Below are positions 46,140 to 58,746 of a DNA stretch of 64,000 bases, in pieces (the stretch's first letter is position 1; each line of letters starts with the position of its first letter). The translations under genes were made by a program, and so were the position numbers. A model generated the notes under the pieces. That model made no database searches, was not told the DNA's origin, and saw nothing but the letters and a program-made list of their open reading frames with translations. The stretch comes from Pomphorhynchus laevis. Taxonomy: Eukaryota; Acanthocephala; Palaeacanthocephala; Echinorhynchida; Pomphorhynchidae. Location: assembly GCA_012934845.2 (NCBI GenBank), contig WNNJ02000199.1:248001-312000 (forward strand). Reading direction: 5' to 3'.

Positions 46140-47935
46140 TTTTTACTGAGTTCTAATTGGGTTTCGTTGCATAGGACGTCGGTGCTTTCAAAATCAATGT
46201 TATGATCAGTCTCTCTAGCATGATTGAAGATTTGAAGATGTATCTCATTTTCTCAGATTGTACTTATGTTGGTAGATTATCTTTCTTAAGCCTTGATTAG
46301 TTTGTCCAACATAAGTCGTCTCATAATCTGCACACGAAATGACATATACCACGCATTCTGATGTTGTTACTCGTCTGCGTTTAAAAATACCACGGAGTTT
46401 AGCATCGCCTCTTTAATATTGTCTTAGATTGCTTCGGAATTTTGAAGCTAATGTCTTCAATCGTCTGTTTACAGTATTATTAATGGACGTTGATTGTATA
46501 TACGCTATATCTTCATGTGCTGTCAACGTTATAGAGACGTGTATTGATTTGTGCGCGATTTGTGATGCCTTTGTAATGGCTCATTCAGGATATTGGCATG
46601 TCTTTAACATGTAATTTATTCTCTCACGATCTTTCTGTCTATATTCCTTATTACTGCACATCGTCAAGGCCCTTCTAAACAAGGAACTCGCAGCTGACAT
46701 TTTTTATATATCTGCGATGTGCGTGTTCCCCGGAGTAGGGGCATGTGGAATATTAGGTTTTCTAAAACGCCTGTCGAGATGTTGTTATTGCGCCTCAATA
46801 CTTTAACATCTAGAAAATTAATCACGTTACCTGTGTCATTAAAATTAACCTTCCAATGTATTGCCTTGTCATACATTTTAAGTATTCCTCCGAGATCCAC
46901 TGTTTTGGGGTCTATATCAAAAACGGCGAAAACATCATCGACATACCTTCATCAGTGCTTCAGGCTTTTTGGTTTTTTTTTGTATCTATCACACTTTCAT
47001 TTTATCACGTACAAGTCAGCAAAGTGAGGACCTAATAGAGACCATAGCTATTCCATCAATCTGTATATATTAAAAAATTCCACGGAGTTTAGCATCGGCT
47101 CTTGAATATTGTCTTAGATTGCTTCGGAATTTTGAAGCTAATGTCTTTAATCGTCTGTTTACAGTATTATTAATGGACGTTGATTTTACGCTATCTTATT
47201 GTGCTGTCGACGTTATAGAAACGTACATTGTTTTGTACGCGATTTGTGATGTTTTTCTGATGGCTCATTCAGGATATTGGCATGTCCTTAACACATAATA
47301 TATTCTCTCATGATTTTTCTGATTTATTCATGTAATTTATTATCTCATGATTTTTTAAATATATTATTATTGAAGTAGAATGCAGATTTGAATGTTCACC
47401 ATTCTATCAAATTAATCCAGTCTTTAATTTGCAGCTTTGGCTCATTACACTTATCACTCAGTAATTGTACGGCTAGATTGATAGTCTCATATAATGGGAG
47501 GTTTGCAAACAGTGAGATAACGTAGGCTGTTGCACACCAGCATCCGGTTGTCTTAAGAGTTCTAATTATTTTTGGAAACTTTTGTCCGCTTTTTATGAAT
47601 GAATGCTCTTATGATTTACACTGCAAAAAAAGCTTGTTAATGATTTTCGCTACGGGTGGTTAAGATATTTACGTGATGCAATTACTAGTCTCATTTCCGA
47701 TTTTTGGTAATTTGTCTAAACTTTTCGCTGCATAATAACCTTTCACCGTAGTTTATGTAGTCGTTGGCATCAAGAGAAACCAAAGTTTTGCCTTTATCAG
47801 AACGACAAATCGTTGGTTCTTTGTAGCTTTTAAGAGTTTTGAGGTTATGCATGTGTTATTTACTAATATTGAGTTTACATTTGGCACTCTACGAGCGAAG
47901 AGATCAAATGATGCTATAAAACTATCATAACATTG
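46140..47935 (-). mobile_element. Penelope-like element remnant, second type
   Basis: Minus-strand pieces run from RT at the high end to GIY-YIG at the low end. RT-type blocks are near 47900-47440 (PKIGNETSNCIT, AYVISLFANLPLYETINLAV). The region after the RT catalytic motif is at 46930-46670 (MYDKAIHWKVNF, NFLDVKVLRRNN). The GIY-YIG start is near 46350 (CVVYVISCADYETTYVGQT). A stretch of about 240 bp is present twice within it (46389-46625 and 47075-47325). It is heavily broken and old. Its lower-coordinate part is shared with copy B. Confidence 0.8.
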
Positions 47936-48059
47936 ATTTTAAAAGCACAGACATCATATCAACGAAACCCAGTTAGGACTCAAGCTCATTATGAAAATTT
48001 TGCACATACCTAACTATCCTACAATGGAAGGGAATAAATCTAATTGATTTTTAAAACTC

Positions 48060-48485
48060 CCCCACAAGAAGTACTCAACATGCGTTCTATCCAAAATAAA
48101 ACTGACCTTCTTAACACATTTGCACGACAATCGCTTGACATTTGCTGTATAACTGAATCTTGGAACCAATTGTGATGATCTCGTTATCCGTCGTCTACGC
48201 TTAACAGAAGTATCTCCATCGTTGATTATCCCCGCCCTTCTGATAATGTGTTATCAACAACCACGTCGAATTACGGAGGGATTGTCTCCTTTAGTCGCAC
48301 TCCTTGATCTCTCATAAAAATTAATTGTTCTCTAAATCCCTAATATTTCGAATTACTTATATGTAGATCGCATAGTCCTTTTCCACATGAACTCGCTATC
48401 ATATGTCGTCCTGGATATTCCAATCCTTCATCCAAGTTCTTCGATGAACTAGCTGATCTTATTTCTTATTGTTCTGGCGATGATG
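48060..48485 (+). mobile_element. L2-like LINE fragment (endonuclease start)
   Basis: Plus-strand frames read LNMRSIQNKTDLLNTFARQS and LDICCITESW near 48078-48165, then RRLRLTEVSPS, the start of an L2-type APE endonuclease. It is an older relative of the LINE that follows at 48.57 kb and has many stops. Confidence 0.7.
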
Positions 48486-48569
48486 TGGAAGTCGGAAGTG
48501 GGATATATAACGTAGGCTACATCAATAGGAAAATGGTTTCTTAGAGATGCACTAGTGATGTTAAAAATA

Positions 48570-51538
48570 AAAACTATTGAACTCGCACCTCTCGGAGAGA
48601 CAAAGACTCTTTCGACACAGCACACGGTTTCCGCCTCGGTCTCCTCAACACTAGATCTATTCTCAATAAATCTGATCTTATCCTCAACGTATTCACCAAG
48701 CAATCCATCGATCTCTTCTGCCTCACCGAATCTTGGCACTCAGATTCCGACGACATTTCCATTCGCCGTCTGCTCTCTACCGGTTGCTCCCTAGTAGAAT
48801 CCGCCCACCCCTCAGCTCATGCCCTTCTAAATTCTCTAATCATGGCGGCATTGTCGCATTCGCGCATCACCCCGCGTCTCTTCGCAAAATCAATCCCCCT
48901 TTCAGTCCTTGCTCTTTTGAATTGCTCACTTATCGTTATTCTAACCCGATCACTCTAGATCTCGCCATTGTATACCGTCCTGGTTTATCAGCTCCTTCTG
49001 CCTTATTTTTTTACCGAACTCGCTGACCTCCTTTCTCATTGTTATTTGTCCTCAATCCCTTCACTCGTTCTAGGCGACTTCAATATCCGCCTAGACCGCC
49101 CTCTTCCACGGATTCCATCCGGTTCATCAACATTTCATCCAACCACAATTACAAACTAATCTCAACTGCCCCCACACATATACTTGGTGGGGCACTCGAC
49201 ATCATCGCTGTCCCCGATCATTTTGCTGCCTACACCTCACTGTCCATCTCTGATCCTGGTCTATCCGATCACTTTCTTATCACCCTTAATCTCACTCACA
49301 ACCACACCCCTCCTCACACACCTACAATCCTACGTCGCCCTTGGAGAAATCTTGACCTATCCCTTCTCCGCTCTGCCTTACTCAAATCATCTCTATCATT
49401 ACCCACAATAACATATTCATCTCCTCACGATCTCGCCTTTCTTTTCGACTCTTAACTCACATCCATTCTCGATATTCTCATGCCCTTCAAGTCTCACCCA
49501 CATCGTCGCTTGCACCATGCCCCATGGTTTGACATCCAATGCCTACTATCAAAGCGTCGACTCCGCCATGCTTTTCGAGTCTATCACCGCTCTCTCAGAC
49601 GTGATTTCCGCTCGATCACTCCGTCTTTCCGTGATTCCTATCTCGCTCTTCGCCGGTCTCATCTCAACCTACTACGTACCAAATGCAACTCCTTCTGGCA
49701 GCATAAAATCATCACTTCATTCAAATCTAAGACTCTCTTGCATACTTTTAACTCAATCCTGGCTCGCTCCTCTTCGCCGTGCAACATCAATGCCAATGAT
49801 TATTCGTCATTTCTCCAGACTAAAGTATCCACGTTGCTCTCTCACACCCCGGTCTCCATCTTATCCCACTCTGCCCCGCCTAGCCTTATCCTTCCGGAGC
49901 TCTTTCCTCTTCTCCCTGTCTCAACTACAGAAGTATCATCTGTCCTCATGTCCTTGCCCAACAAAACCACACCTGCCGATCCCCTGCCTACTCACATATT
50001 AAAATCTATATGCTCATCGATATCCCAATTTCTCACAACCTTGTTTAACTCGTCCATCCGCAGTCGTATCTTCCCTTCACACTGGAAATCCGCAATCGTT
50101 CGTCCACTCCTTAAGAAACAATCGCTCGACCCCTCCCTTCCTTCTAGCTATCGCCCCATTTCACTACTCCCTACTCTTTCAAAGCTCTTAGAACGCCTCA
50201 TCTTAATACAAATCAACGCTTATCTCTCCTCATCCAATCTGTACCCTCCTTTCCAATCCGCTTTCCGCTCTAATCACTCGACAGAAATCGCATGCATAAA
50301 AGTGTACAACGACTTACTCATTTCTCGAGACAAGGCTCTATATAGTGTTCTCATCTCCCTCGACCTCTCCTCCGCATTCGACATTGTCGACCACTCCGTC
50401 CTCCTTTCTCGCCTTCGTTATGATAAAGGCTTTTCTTCCTCCTCCGTAGCATGGTTCGCCTCATATCTATCCGACCGTTACTTTCGCGTCTGTTCTAATT
50501 CATCATCCTCTCCTCCCATCCCTATTTTTTGCGGGGTCCCACACGGTTCAGTCCTAGGTACACTGCTTTTCTCTCTTCTGCTTGGCGATCTATCTCCGTT
50601 TATCAAACCTTACTCCTTTAAGGTCATGCAATACGCCGATGACATTCTAATCTATGCTCATGCACCCGCACATCGCATACACGATATCAGCATTTCTGCC
50701 TCCAACTGTCTTTCTTCTAGCTACAAACGTCTCTATAATCTCCATCTCGTTCTAAACCCGAAAAGTCCAAAATAATGTGGATCTTCCCCCGTAAACCAAA
50801 CATATCTCATCCCACTGTTTATTTGGCCTCATCGATCATCCCCATAGTCCACAATCTCACTTTCTTAGGCTTCCATTTCGATGATCACCTTTCCCTTAAA
50901 CCATTCGTCCGTGACAAGGTCCGCTCATCTAACTTAATTCTCCGTGATATCCGCCGTATCCGCCCCCTTATCGACTTCCGTTCTTGTATGTCTCTTCTTT
51001 CATCGCTTCTTTTTCCTAAAATCGATTACTGCCTTAGCCTTTTCGCCAATTCTCCAAAATCCATCATCCTACCCCTACAACGAATAATCAACACCGCCGT
51101 TCGAGTTCTCTTTCGTCTCCGTCGCTTCGACCACACATCCACATATTTTTCCCAACTCTCCTGGCCCACCATCCACATCCGCATCAAATTCCGCCTTCTT
51201 CTCGTTACCTTTCGTCTCATCGTTGTCGGCTCCCCATCGTTCATCAACCTTCTTTCCTTAGACAATACTCGCCCCACCTCGCTATCGCTTTGTTCCTGTC
51301 ATACCCTCTTACTCCACGTTCCAAATTACTCCAACAACTACGGTCTCCGATCCTTCCTCGTCGCCGCCTCACTCGCCTGGAATCAACTCCCTCTCGACGT
51401 CCAAAGCGCCCCTCCTTTATCATATTCAAACACCTCCTCCGTTCACACCTTCTCGACACCTAATTTACAGTCTTGTTTTGTTGTGGTCATGTATGCGTGC
51501 GCTGGCAAGCATTTTCCACGTTAAAATAAATCCTTTTT
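48570..51538 (+). mobile_element. L2-like LINE, C-rich coding strand
   Basis: Endonuclease pieces appear in shifting frames at 48610-49455 (LNTRSILNKSDLILNVFTKQ, FCLTESWHSDSD, SLVLGDFNIRL, LSDHFLITLNL). A long frame, 49480-50775, encodes the linker and RT: SYRPISLLPTLSKLLERLIL, FQSAFRSNHSTEIACIKVYN, ISLDLSSAFDIVDHSVLLSR, GVPHGSVLGTLLF and QYADDILIYAHA. Frame 50775-51524 continues with the thumb and C-terminal region (VHNLTFLGFHFDDHLSLK, FPKIDYCLSLFAN). The boundaries show at least three frameshifts. The coding strand is strikingly C-rich compared with the AT-rich DNA around it. The 3' end abuts the start of duplication copy B. RT boxes fit the L2/Crack/Daphne group. Confidence 0.88.
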
Positions 51539-51884
51539 TAACTGTTTATATATACTCTTTTATGTATGTGTATTACAAGTCTGGAAGAATGCGAACATAA
51601 TTTATATCAATGCAGTTACACGAAATAGAAAATAATTTCAAAAACACGTCATCTCTTCAGTAATTCTTTACAAACATAAAATGTTTGTAAAGAATTTTTG
51701 CCCGCAATGCATTGTTTGTGATTTGTTGGACCACAAGTCTTCAATTTACTTGGTTAAGGGCGGATTTGATCAGTTGATAGAATTCATTTTGAACTCTAAT
51801 CATCAATAAAGTCGCGGATGTATCTCTCTAACTGCGATTTTCAATCATAAAAATTATGTTGTATTTACTAAATTTGTTTAAGTG

Positions 51885-54545
51885 GCATTGTTTCACACTT
51901 CGGTCATTGTTTCACACTTCGGAGATCCCGTAGGTATTGCCGTGTGCTACAGGTCGCCGCAATCATCCGTATTGAGTCATGAATTCTCTACACTAATTAG
52001 TCACTGTTCTAAGCTTGAAGAATATCTACTAGTTAGCGATTTTAAAATACCCTCAGCTGGTCACATCACGAATTATGTTTTGGATAGTAATTCTTCCAAG
52101 TCAGATGTAGATTTGTGGAATTTTCTTACAAATGATCTCATGTTAGAGCAACATGTGCAGTCGCCCACCAGATTCGCGCAAAACCAGGAATCTTGTCTAG
52201 ATTTTGTATTTTCCAAATTAATTACAAGTGTGGGTAATATGAGCTATCAGAGTCCTATTGGATTGAGCGATCATTGCATGATCTTATTCAATTATTTTTC
52301 TAGGTGTATGATCCCAAAACTGGAAATTTTGATAGTGTCGAAAAGATCTTGGCAACAAATTGATGAAGACTCAATACGAGAGGCGGCACTAAGAACATCA
52401 TTCAACTGTGCTAGTGAAGACATTGAGGTAAGGTGGCATGTTATTGAATCAGGTTTAGTAGCTCTTGCAGATAAGTTTGCACCACTCCGTAGAGTACCAA
52501 AAAGTAAAGCTATATACCCTCCTTGGTTTGACACTGAATTGCGATATGCTCTCAAACATAGGAATCGTCTATTTGAACTAAGCCGTCATCAGAATAATTT
52601 TAAAAAGCGGTATACAATGTTCCGAAATTTCGTCAATCGCCTTAAGATTACAAAAAGGCAAAGTTTTGAAGATCAATTAGCTTTACAAATTGATACAGAA
52701 CCAAAAAAAATTGGGCTTATGTGAAAGGATCCAGAGCTCTGCTACCAGCTATTTCATCTTTAAGAGACGGTAACACTCGAGTGACATCGCCAGACAGCAT
52801 GGCAGAATTGTTTGCATCCGCTTTTGAGCTGACACCAGATGCTTTCTCTAGCATATGTGGAGATGCAGCATCACAACAGGTAGAAATTGGTTCTCCAGTT
52901 TTAACGATAACAGCACATGAGGTTTTTGTTGAATTGGCTAGGTTATCTAGATCATCAGCGGCAGGCCCCGATGATATTCACCCCCAACTTAAGTTACTTG
53001 CTCCTGTTCTGGCTGAGCTATTAGCCTACATATTTGAGCTGAGCTTGCGCATTTCGAAGTTACCTGCTGCCTGGAAAAAAGCGATTGTAGTACCAATTTA
53101 TAAAAATGGTGAAAAAGATGATCCGAATAACTATAGGGCAATAAGTCTAACTAGTGTTGTATGCAAAGTGATTGAGCGCATACTAAACAGACGCATATAT
53201 GATCATTTGAGTTCGCTGAGAATTCTCAATAATGCACAGCATGGATTTCGCCCTCGGCGTTCATGTCTTACAAACTTATTACATGCTCGCGAAGATTGGG
53301 TTGGACATGTTGCTAACGGGTACTGTATCGACGTAATATTTCTTGACTTTAGTTGGGCTTTTGATAGGGTGCACCACAAAATGCTAATTTCAATCCTTGA
53401 GTCTTATAAAGTCAATCGCTCCATTATAAGCTGGATTCAAGATTTCCTTAAAGATAGATCCTTTGCTGTTCGTGTAGGTCAATGCCTATCGTCTTATCGT
53501 ACTATCACCTCAGGAGTACCACAGGGATCAGTCTTAGGACCCTTGTTGTTTAACATATTTATAAATCAGCTACTATATTTAATTGAGGATTGTAGTGTTT
53601 TAGCTTTTGCCGACGATGTAAATGTATGGAAATTGATTAAAACCAACAAGGATCAAAATGACTTTCAAAATATCCTAAACATTGTTTATCGATGGTCTTT
53701 AAACACTGGAATTGCATTGAATATTAAAAAGTGTGCACATATGAGATTAGGTCATAGCAATGTGAGTCAAGAATATTTTATTGGCGATGAGTTTGTTGTT
53801 TCCACGCAGTCCATTCTGGATCTTGGTATAATTGTTCAAAACAATCTGAAAACACGTGCTAACACTGATAGGATTTGTAACGCAGCAAGAAGAATGACCT
53901 ATATTGTCAAAAATTGCTTTAAAGATTTATCTCCCGTTTGTTTGTGCGTTTATATAATGCTCTTATAAGACCGATATTAGAATATGTGTCACCAGCATCT
54001 TCCCGTGTACGCGTACAGAACTTGATCAATTAGAGCGCATACTTCGACGGTTTACGAAATTATGTCCTCAGGTACGATATCTTCCCGATGAGGCACGAAT
54101 AAAAAGTTTGAATATGCCGACAGTGCGTGAAAGGTTCCTTCTTTTCGACCTTCTAGCTATGTATCGACTAGTTAATAAAGATGAAAATTTTCCAGCAAAT
54201 AGATTTGAACTCAATGAACGGGATAGACGTAAAGGGCACTCGAAAGTACTATTAGTACATGAGCACAAAAAATACCCTCGTCATTTCCGACTGTCTCATC
54301 GAGCGGTGAATGTTTGAAATCGTCTCCCAGTTGATGTCGTTGCGGTGTATACAATCAATGAATTTAAATCCAATATAAAGAACTGGATTCGAAATGAGAA
54401 CGAGTAGTGGTTGCTGCAGTAACCATGGTTTTGATATATATACTGAATGATTTTTTGATTTTTTCTTGTATTTATTTGTCTTTTTTTGTGAGCGGTTAAA
54501 ACAGCCTTATGGATATGACTTGTATTAATAATAATATACCTTAAT
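51885..54545 (+). mobile_element. CR1-like LINE (copy B), 5' truncated
   Basis: Frame 51882-52724 encodes the endonuclease C-terminal half (VCYRSPQSS, GLSDHCMILFNYF) and linker. Frame 52721-53968 encodes RT: SAAGPDDIHPQLKL, NNYRAISLTSVVCKVIERIL, AQHGFRPRRSCLTNLL, FLDFSWAFDRVHHKML, GVPQGSVLGPLLFNIFINQL and AFADDVNVW. A length change in the A-run at 52703-52710 separates the two, and another shift near 53940 cuts the C-terminal part, which continues to about 54400 (IRPILEYVSPASS, FRLSHRAVNV). The 3' end has AAAACAGCCTTATGGATATG and a short TAATAATAA tail, shared with the LINEs at 55.6 and 63.1 kb. The 5' end is cut inside the endonuclease, next to a 23-bp direct repeat TTTCACACTTCGG. Confidence 0.9.
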
Positions 54546-54735
54546 TCGCAAACGTTGATTAATTGAATCAAAGACATCGAGTTTTTTAAAACGCTAATGC
54601 GTAATATCAGAATAAATATTCACTAGAATAAAAATTAATAAAGTTATTTTTGTTTAAAAATAACTAATTTTTGTTTAATAATAAAGTAAAATTTGTTTTT
54701 TTTTAAACAGTATGATCATTATAGATATTTTCTAA

Positions 54736-55248
54736 ATGTGTGAACGCTTAACTCAAGCTCAAATGCAAGTTCAAAATTATGCCGAGCAGATTTGTAATGC
54801 CATCGGGCTTATTCAGCAAAATGCACAACCATCACAATTTGAAGATGTCGAAAGTGATTCATCCGTAAAGCCTCGCGATGATACATTTACAGATAACTTT
54901 GGAAAATTAATCGTTAAAATGATTAGCGATGTCAGTACGCTTATAGACACCATACCACCAAATGTGCCAAAGGAAGATCAACGTAAACGAATGAAAAAGA
55001 TTCAACAACTGGAAGCTTCAAATACAGACAAAGCCCGTATTTTAGAAGAAATGCTTAATAAATGTAAGAGTGTTAGAACGCAAGTTCGTAACCGTTTAGA
55101 AATGATCAATACAATAGTACTGGAAATGGATGAAAGAATTTCGGATCGTCCAGCTGAATTGAGTATAGAAAAATCGTCAGCTGATAGCAGTAAGGAAGAT
55201 AGCTCACTTAATTTTGGAGAAAGCTTGGAATTGAGCGATCATAATTAG
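54736..55248 (+). CDS. med21: Mediator subunit 21 (copy B)
   Basis: The second complete MED21 frame, 170 codons, intronless, with the same family evidence as the copy at 45106: N-terminal CERLTQAQMQVQNYAEQIC block, helical second half, acidic Ser-rich tail. It has Asp where copy A has Glu near residue 156 (one base). The upstream 180 bp is the same apart from one T in a T-run. Identity this high with no disabling change means either could be the working gene, or both. Its 5' neighbour is the 3' end of the CR1-like LINE, about 190 bp before the start; its 3' neighbour is the minus-strand LINE, about 390 bp after the stop. Confidence 0.9.
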   Translation: MCERLTQAQMQVQNYAEQICNAIGLIQQNAQPSQFEDVESDSSVKPRDDTFTDNFGKLIVKMISDVSTLIDTIPPNVPKEDQRKRMKKIQQLEASNTDKARILEEMLNKCKSVRTQVRNRLEMINTIVLEMDERISDRPAELSIEKSSADSSKEDSSLNFGESLELSDHN

Positions 55249-55705
55249 AAGATGTTAACGTTATCAGACAGAAAATGTATAGAAAATTGTTGATTACAAA
55301 TAATACTGTTTAAGGCAACTAACTTTTAAAAGTATTTGTATTTTAGTTATTGACTGTTGACATGCTCATCCCCAATTCGTAATGTATATAAAGAAATATA
55401 TCTGCAAGGGCTTAATATATAAAGTCCCGCAGGTATATTGTCTAGGCGATTTCTATTAAAAACGAACTCTGAGACGCTGAAATTTTGCATGATAATTAGT
55501 GATACTTGAAAACACTATATCTACAAGTTTTTGTAGCGATATGTAAGTATTAATTGTATTTAAAATCATAAAATGTTTGCTTGAAGCAAAAACATTTCAA
55601 ATTTCGCATAGTTCATATTTACCTTTAACATTATTATTATTATAGTGTACAAGTTACTAGCCGCAAATGGCTGTTTCAACTGTTCACAAATTACATTTTA
55701 AAATA

Positions 55706-58700
55706 TCAATTAAAATACATCCACGAATCCAAATTAGAGTTCACAATCCACTTCAGCAGCATCTTCTTGAAGTGTCTATTGCTAGTAGCATTGACGACGT
55801 CTTCAGGCAGCGAATTCCAAACATTCAATGCGCGGTGGGAAAGCCTACTCACACTCCTTATTTTGCCATGGGGGAATTTAAATAACGTAAGGGAGTGACC
55901 TCTGCGACGCGAATTTCTCAATTTTATCGAATTGGATGGGAACCCCTCTTTTCCACGAACCAAATGCCACATCGCTACAAGATCTAAATATAGTAGCCTC
56001 TGGGCCGTTGAAGGCATTTTTAAGCAAGCTAGGCGCTCATTGTAAGAATAAAGAGATATAATGCAAAGTTTGGTTCCTCTACGTAAAATCGACTCGGTCT
56101 TTTTCATCTCAGCCTTGGTGGATGGAAAAGTTGATGCGATGCAGTATTCCACATGCGGACGGACTAACGCACAGTAGAGATGCTTAAATAATTTTGGATG
56201 CAGCTTACTAAATGTGTTCTTAATACAATACAAGGCCTTCATGGCTTTACCGTAGATATAATCGGTATTCGGTCGTGTTTTAAGGTCGTTATTCAAAATA
56301 ATCCCTAGGTCTCTATGAACAGAAATGTTGTGAAGCTTATAACATCCTAAATAGAATTCATGATCAGATTTACATTTGCCGAGTTTCATATAAACGCACT
56401 TATCTACATTTATGGTCATACCGGTAGCACTGCTCCAGTCGTAGATTGTCTGGAGATCATGTTGTAGATGCCGGCCATCAGGATCTGAGATGCTATCGCA
56501 CCACACTTTCACATCGTCTGCGAATGCCAGGCAGGGACTGTTCATGCGTAACAGAAAATCATTGAGAAATATAATAAAAAGCAAGGGACCAAGGACTGTA
56601 CCTTGCGGAACTCCGGATTTAACTAACCTAGTAGAAGACATGCTATTGCCAACCCTCACCTGAAATGATCTCCCGTCCAAAAAATCACGAATCCAATTGC
56701 ATAACATGGAGGATACTCCGTAGTGTGCTAACAACCTAATCATCCCATCATGAGGGACGCGATCGAAGGCTTTCGAAAAATCAATAAAGATTATATCGAG
56801 TGAGCTACCAAAACTTAACGACGGGGTCCAAGTTTCGCGCACGGTAAGCAAGTTCGTCAAACAAGAACGGGAGTGACGAAAACCATGTTGAGCGGACGAT
56901 AGTATACCAAGAGAGACAAGATGATCGTAGACTCTAGTGCTGATGGCGCGTTCGAGAACTTTGCACAGAGAAGAGGTTAAGCTTATTGGCCTATAATCAC
57001 CACAGGATGATGCAAAAATTTTTTTGGGAATAGGAACAACGGTTGCAGTTTTCCAATCTTCTGGGACACTGCCAGTGGCCAGAATTTTATCAAAGATAAT
57101 AGTCAGGAATGGTGCCAGGTAACTCGATAAAGCTTTGAGCAGGTATGGGGAGATGTCATCGGGGCCAGCTGCGCTAAAAGGACGAATATTATTGAGATAA
57201 TCTTGAATTTCAGTAACGCAAATTGGCCGGGATTCATTACGCGGAGGGATAGAGCACCCGTACCATATCATATGAGAATCGCAATGTGGTAAAGTGGATA
57301 AAGAGAACGAGGATGCGAAGGTCTCAGCTATATCAGTTTCATTTGTAACCAAGCCACATTCAGAGTGCACATGCTTGATTGCAGAGTTGAGCGTTCCGTT
57401 TTGCCGAGCATATGACCAAAATAGCTTGGGGTTGCGATTAACTTCCTTGATGATTGTAGATTCGAATTTATCACGTTTTAACGTTTTCATACGAGTACAG
57501 ACGTTCCTAAGATACCTATAAATGTTGGCGTAATACGGAAGCGAACGAGATAACTTCCAAAGACGATTTCGTACTCGCAACATCAATCTCAGGTCCTTAT
57601 CGAACCAAACAGGATATTTAGTATTTGGCGAGATGATACGCTTTGGTGCAAACACGTCAGAAATACCTAAAAGGTAATCCCCAATCACTTTTAGTGAGAC
57701 TTCTTTAGTATTTGTTAAAGATAGTGGACGACGTTGACAGAAAGATAAAATTTGCTCATCAAGCACTTTTGACCAAACCCGTTTTACGATGGGAGCCGTA
57801 AAATGGCGGAATTTAAAGTTTGGGGTGACCTGTAGTGATAGCACGCAGTGGTCAGAGTTACCTATCGGTGGAAGATAATCCACTCGAGCTATGTCTTCAA
57901 GACGTTTGGAAAAAACCAAGTCAAGTATAGTATCATTATTATGGGAAGAAAATCGTGTGGGCTCTTGAATGTGTTGTACTAGTAAGAGTTCATCAGCGAG
58001 GAAGTGGGAAATTTCTCTTTCTACGACGGTGCCATCATCAAATATTGTTTGCCGCCAATCTGATTTAGGTAGGTTGAAGTCTCCTAGAAGAAGGAAATGA
58101 GAACTGATACTTATCGATTGCAATACTGACTTCAGAAGATTACAATCAGTGATCATAGAAGGTGAGCGATATACAACGCAGAGACTGATACCAACACGAT
58201 CATACCCAATATGAAAGGTAATACTCTCGAACGAGCCTTGCGGATCACAAACTTGATCGATGCCAGAAATTAGCAAATGGTCTCGAACGAGCCTTGCGGA
58301 TCACAAACTTGATCGATGCCAGAAATTAGCAAATGGTCTCGAACGTACACTGCAACACCGCCCCCTCGCATACTGGACCTCCTGTCCCCTCGAAGTAGAC
58401 GATAACCTGGAATATTTACAGTGGCATCCAAGATGTGTTCATGTAGCCATGACTCACTAACACAGAATATATCATACGCATTAATCTCAACATGGTATCG
58501 AAGCTCTACAAGTTGTGCAGGAAGACTTCGTAAATTTGAATAACCTACCGATAAATAGCAACGAGTTGCATTGGAATCCTTTTTGGTTTTACTAAGGCAC
58601 GGTCTATCAAATACAATCAGATGCCCTAAGGAATGGTCAGTGTTCTCTGAATTTACATGGAAACAGGGGTCCCGACAGTTAAAGGAGCCGACTGTTTCCA

Positions 58701-58746
58701 ACGTACGACAGGACGCCACTTGACAACCCGAAAATCCCGTATGCAT
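55706..58746 (-). CDS. LINE ORF2 (endonuclease-RT), one frameshift
   Basis: Two frames: 58746-58270 (158 codons) and 58276-55706 (856 codons). The first holds the start of the APE endonuclease (YSNLRSLPAQLVEL, IFCVSESWL, RGGGVAVYVRDHLL). The second holds its end (CVVYRSPS, LLLGDFNLPKSDW, IGNSDHCVLSL) and RT: SAAGPDDISPYLLKAL, DYRPISLTSSLCKVLERAIS, AQHGFRHSRSCLTNLL, FIDFSKAFDRVPHDGM, GVPQGTVLGPLLFIIFLNDF and AFADDVKVW. The C-terminal block FRLSHRALNVWNSLPEDVV is typical of the group. The frames are split by a 56-bp tandem duplication at 58225-58336, which is not a multiple of three. ORF2 makes the nick and the cDNA in target-primed reverse transcription. Confidence 0.9.
58225..58345. repeat. 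56-bp tandem duplication inside ORF2
   Basis: Units 58225-58280 and 58281-58336 are identical, followed by nine bases of a third (TCTCGAACG). The sequence lies in the endonuclease part. Identity of the units means a very recent event or an assembly artefact. Confidence 0.95.

Larger units (their letters stand above)
39098..46547 (+). repeat. Segmental duplication, copy A
   Basis: Starts at AACTGTTTATATA and ends at GTCAACGTTATAGAG. Every shared part is collinear with copy B: upstream noncoding unit, LINE 5' part, MED21 and its flanks, and a PLE GIY-YIG remnant. Divergence is near 1% in the LINE part and lower around MED21, by eye. It differs from B by a Gypsy insertion, loss of about 1.8 kb of LINE, and absence of the minus-strand LINE. 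Confidence 0.9.

Noticed and set aside
51026-51459. Arg-rich minus-strand frames
   Set aside because: Shadow of the C-rich L2-like LINE: complementary CTC/CTT codons give Arg and Lys runs.
55667-55885. Plus-strand frame downstream of MED21 copy B
   Set aside because: It lies wholly in the 3' part of the minus-strand LINE ORF2.
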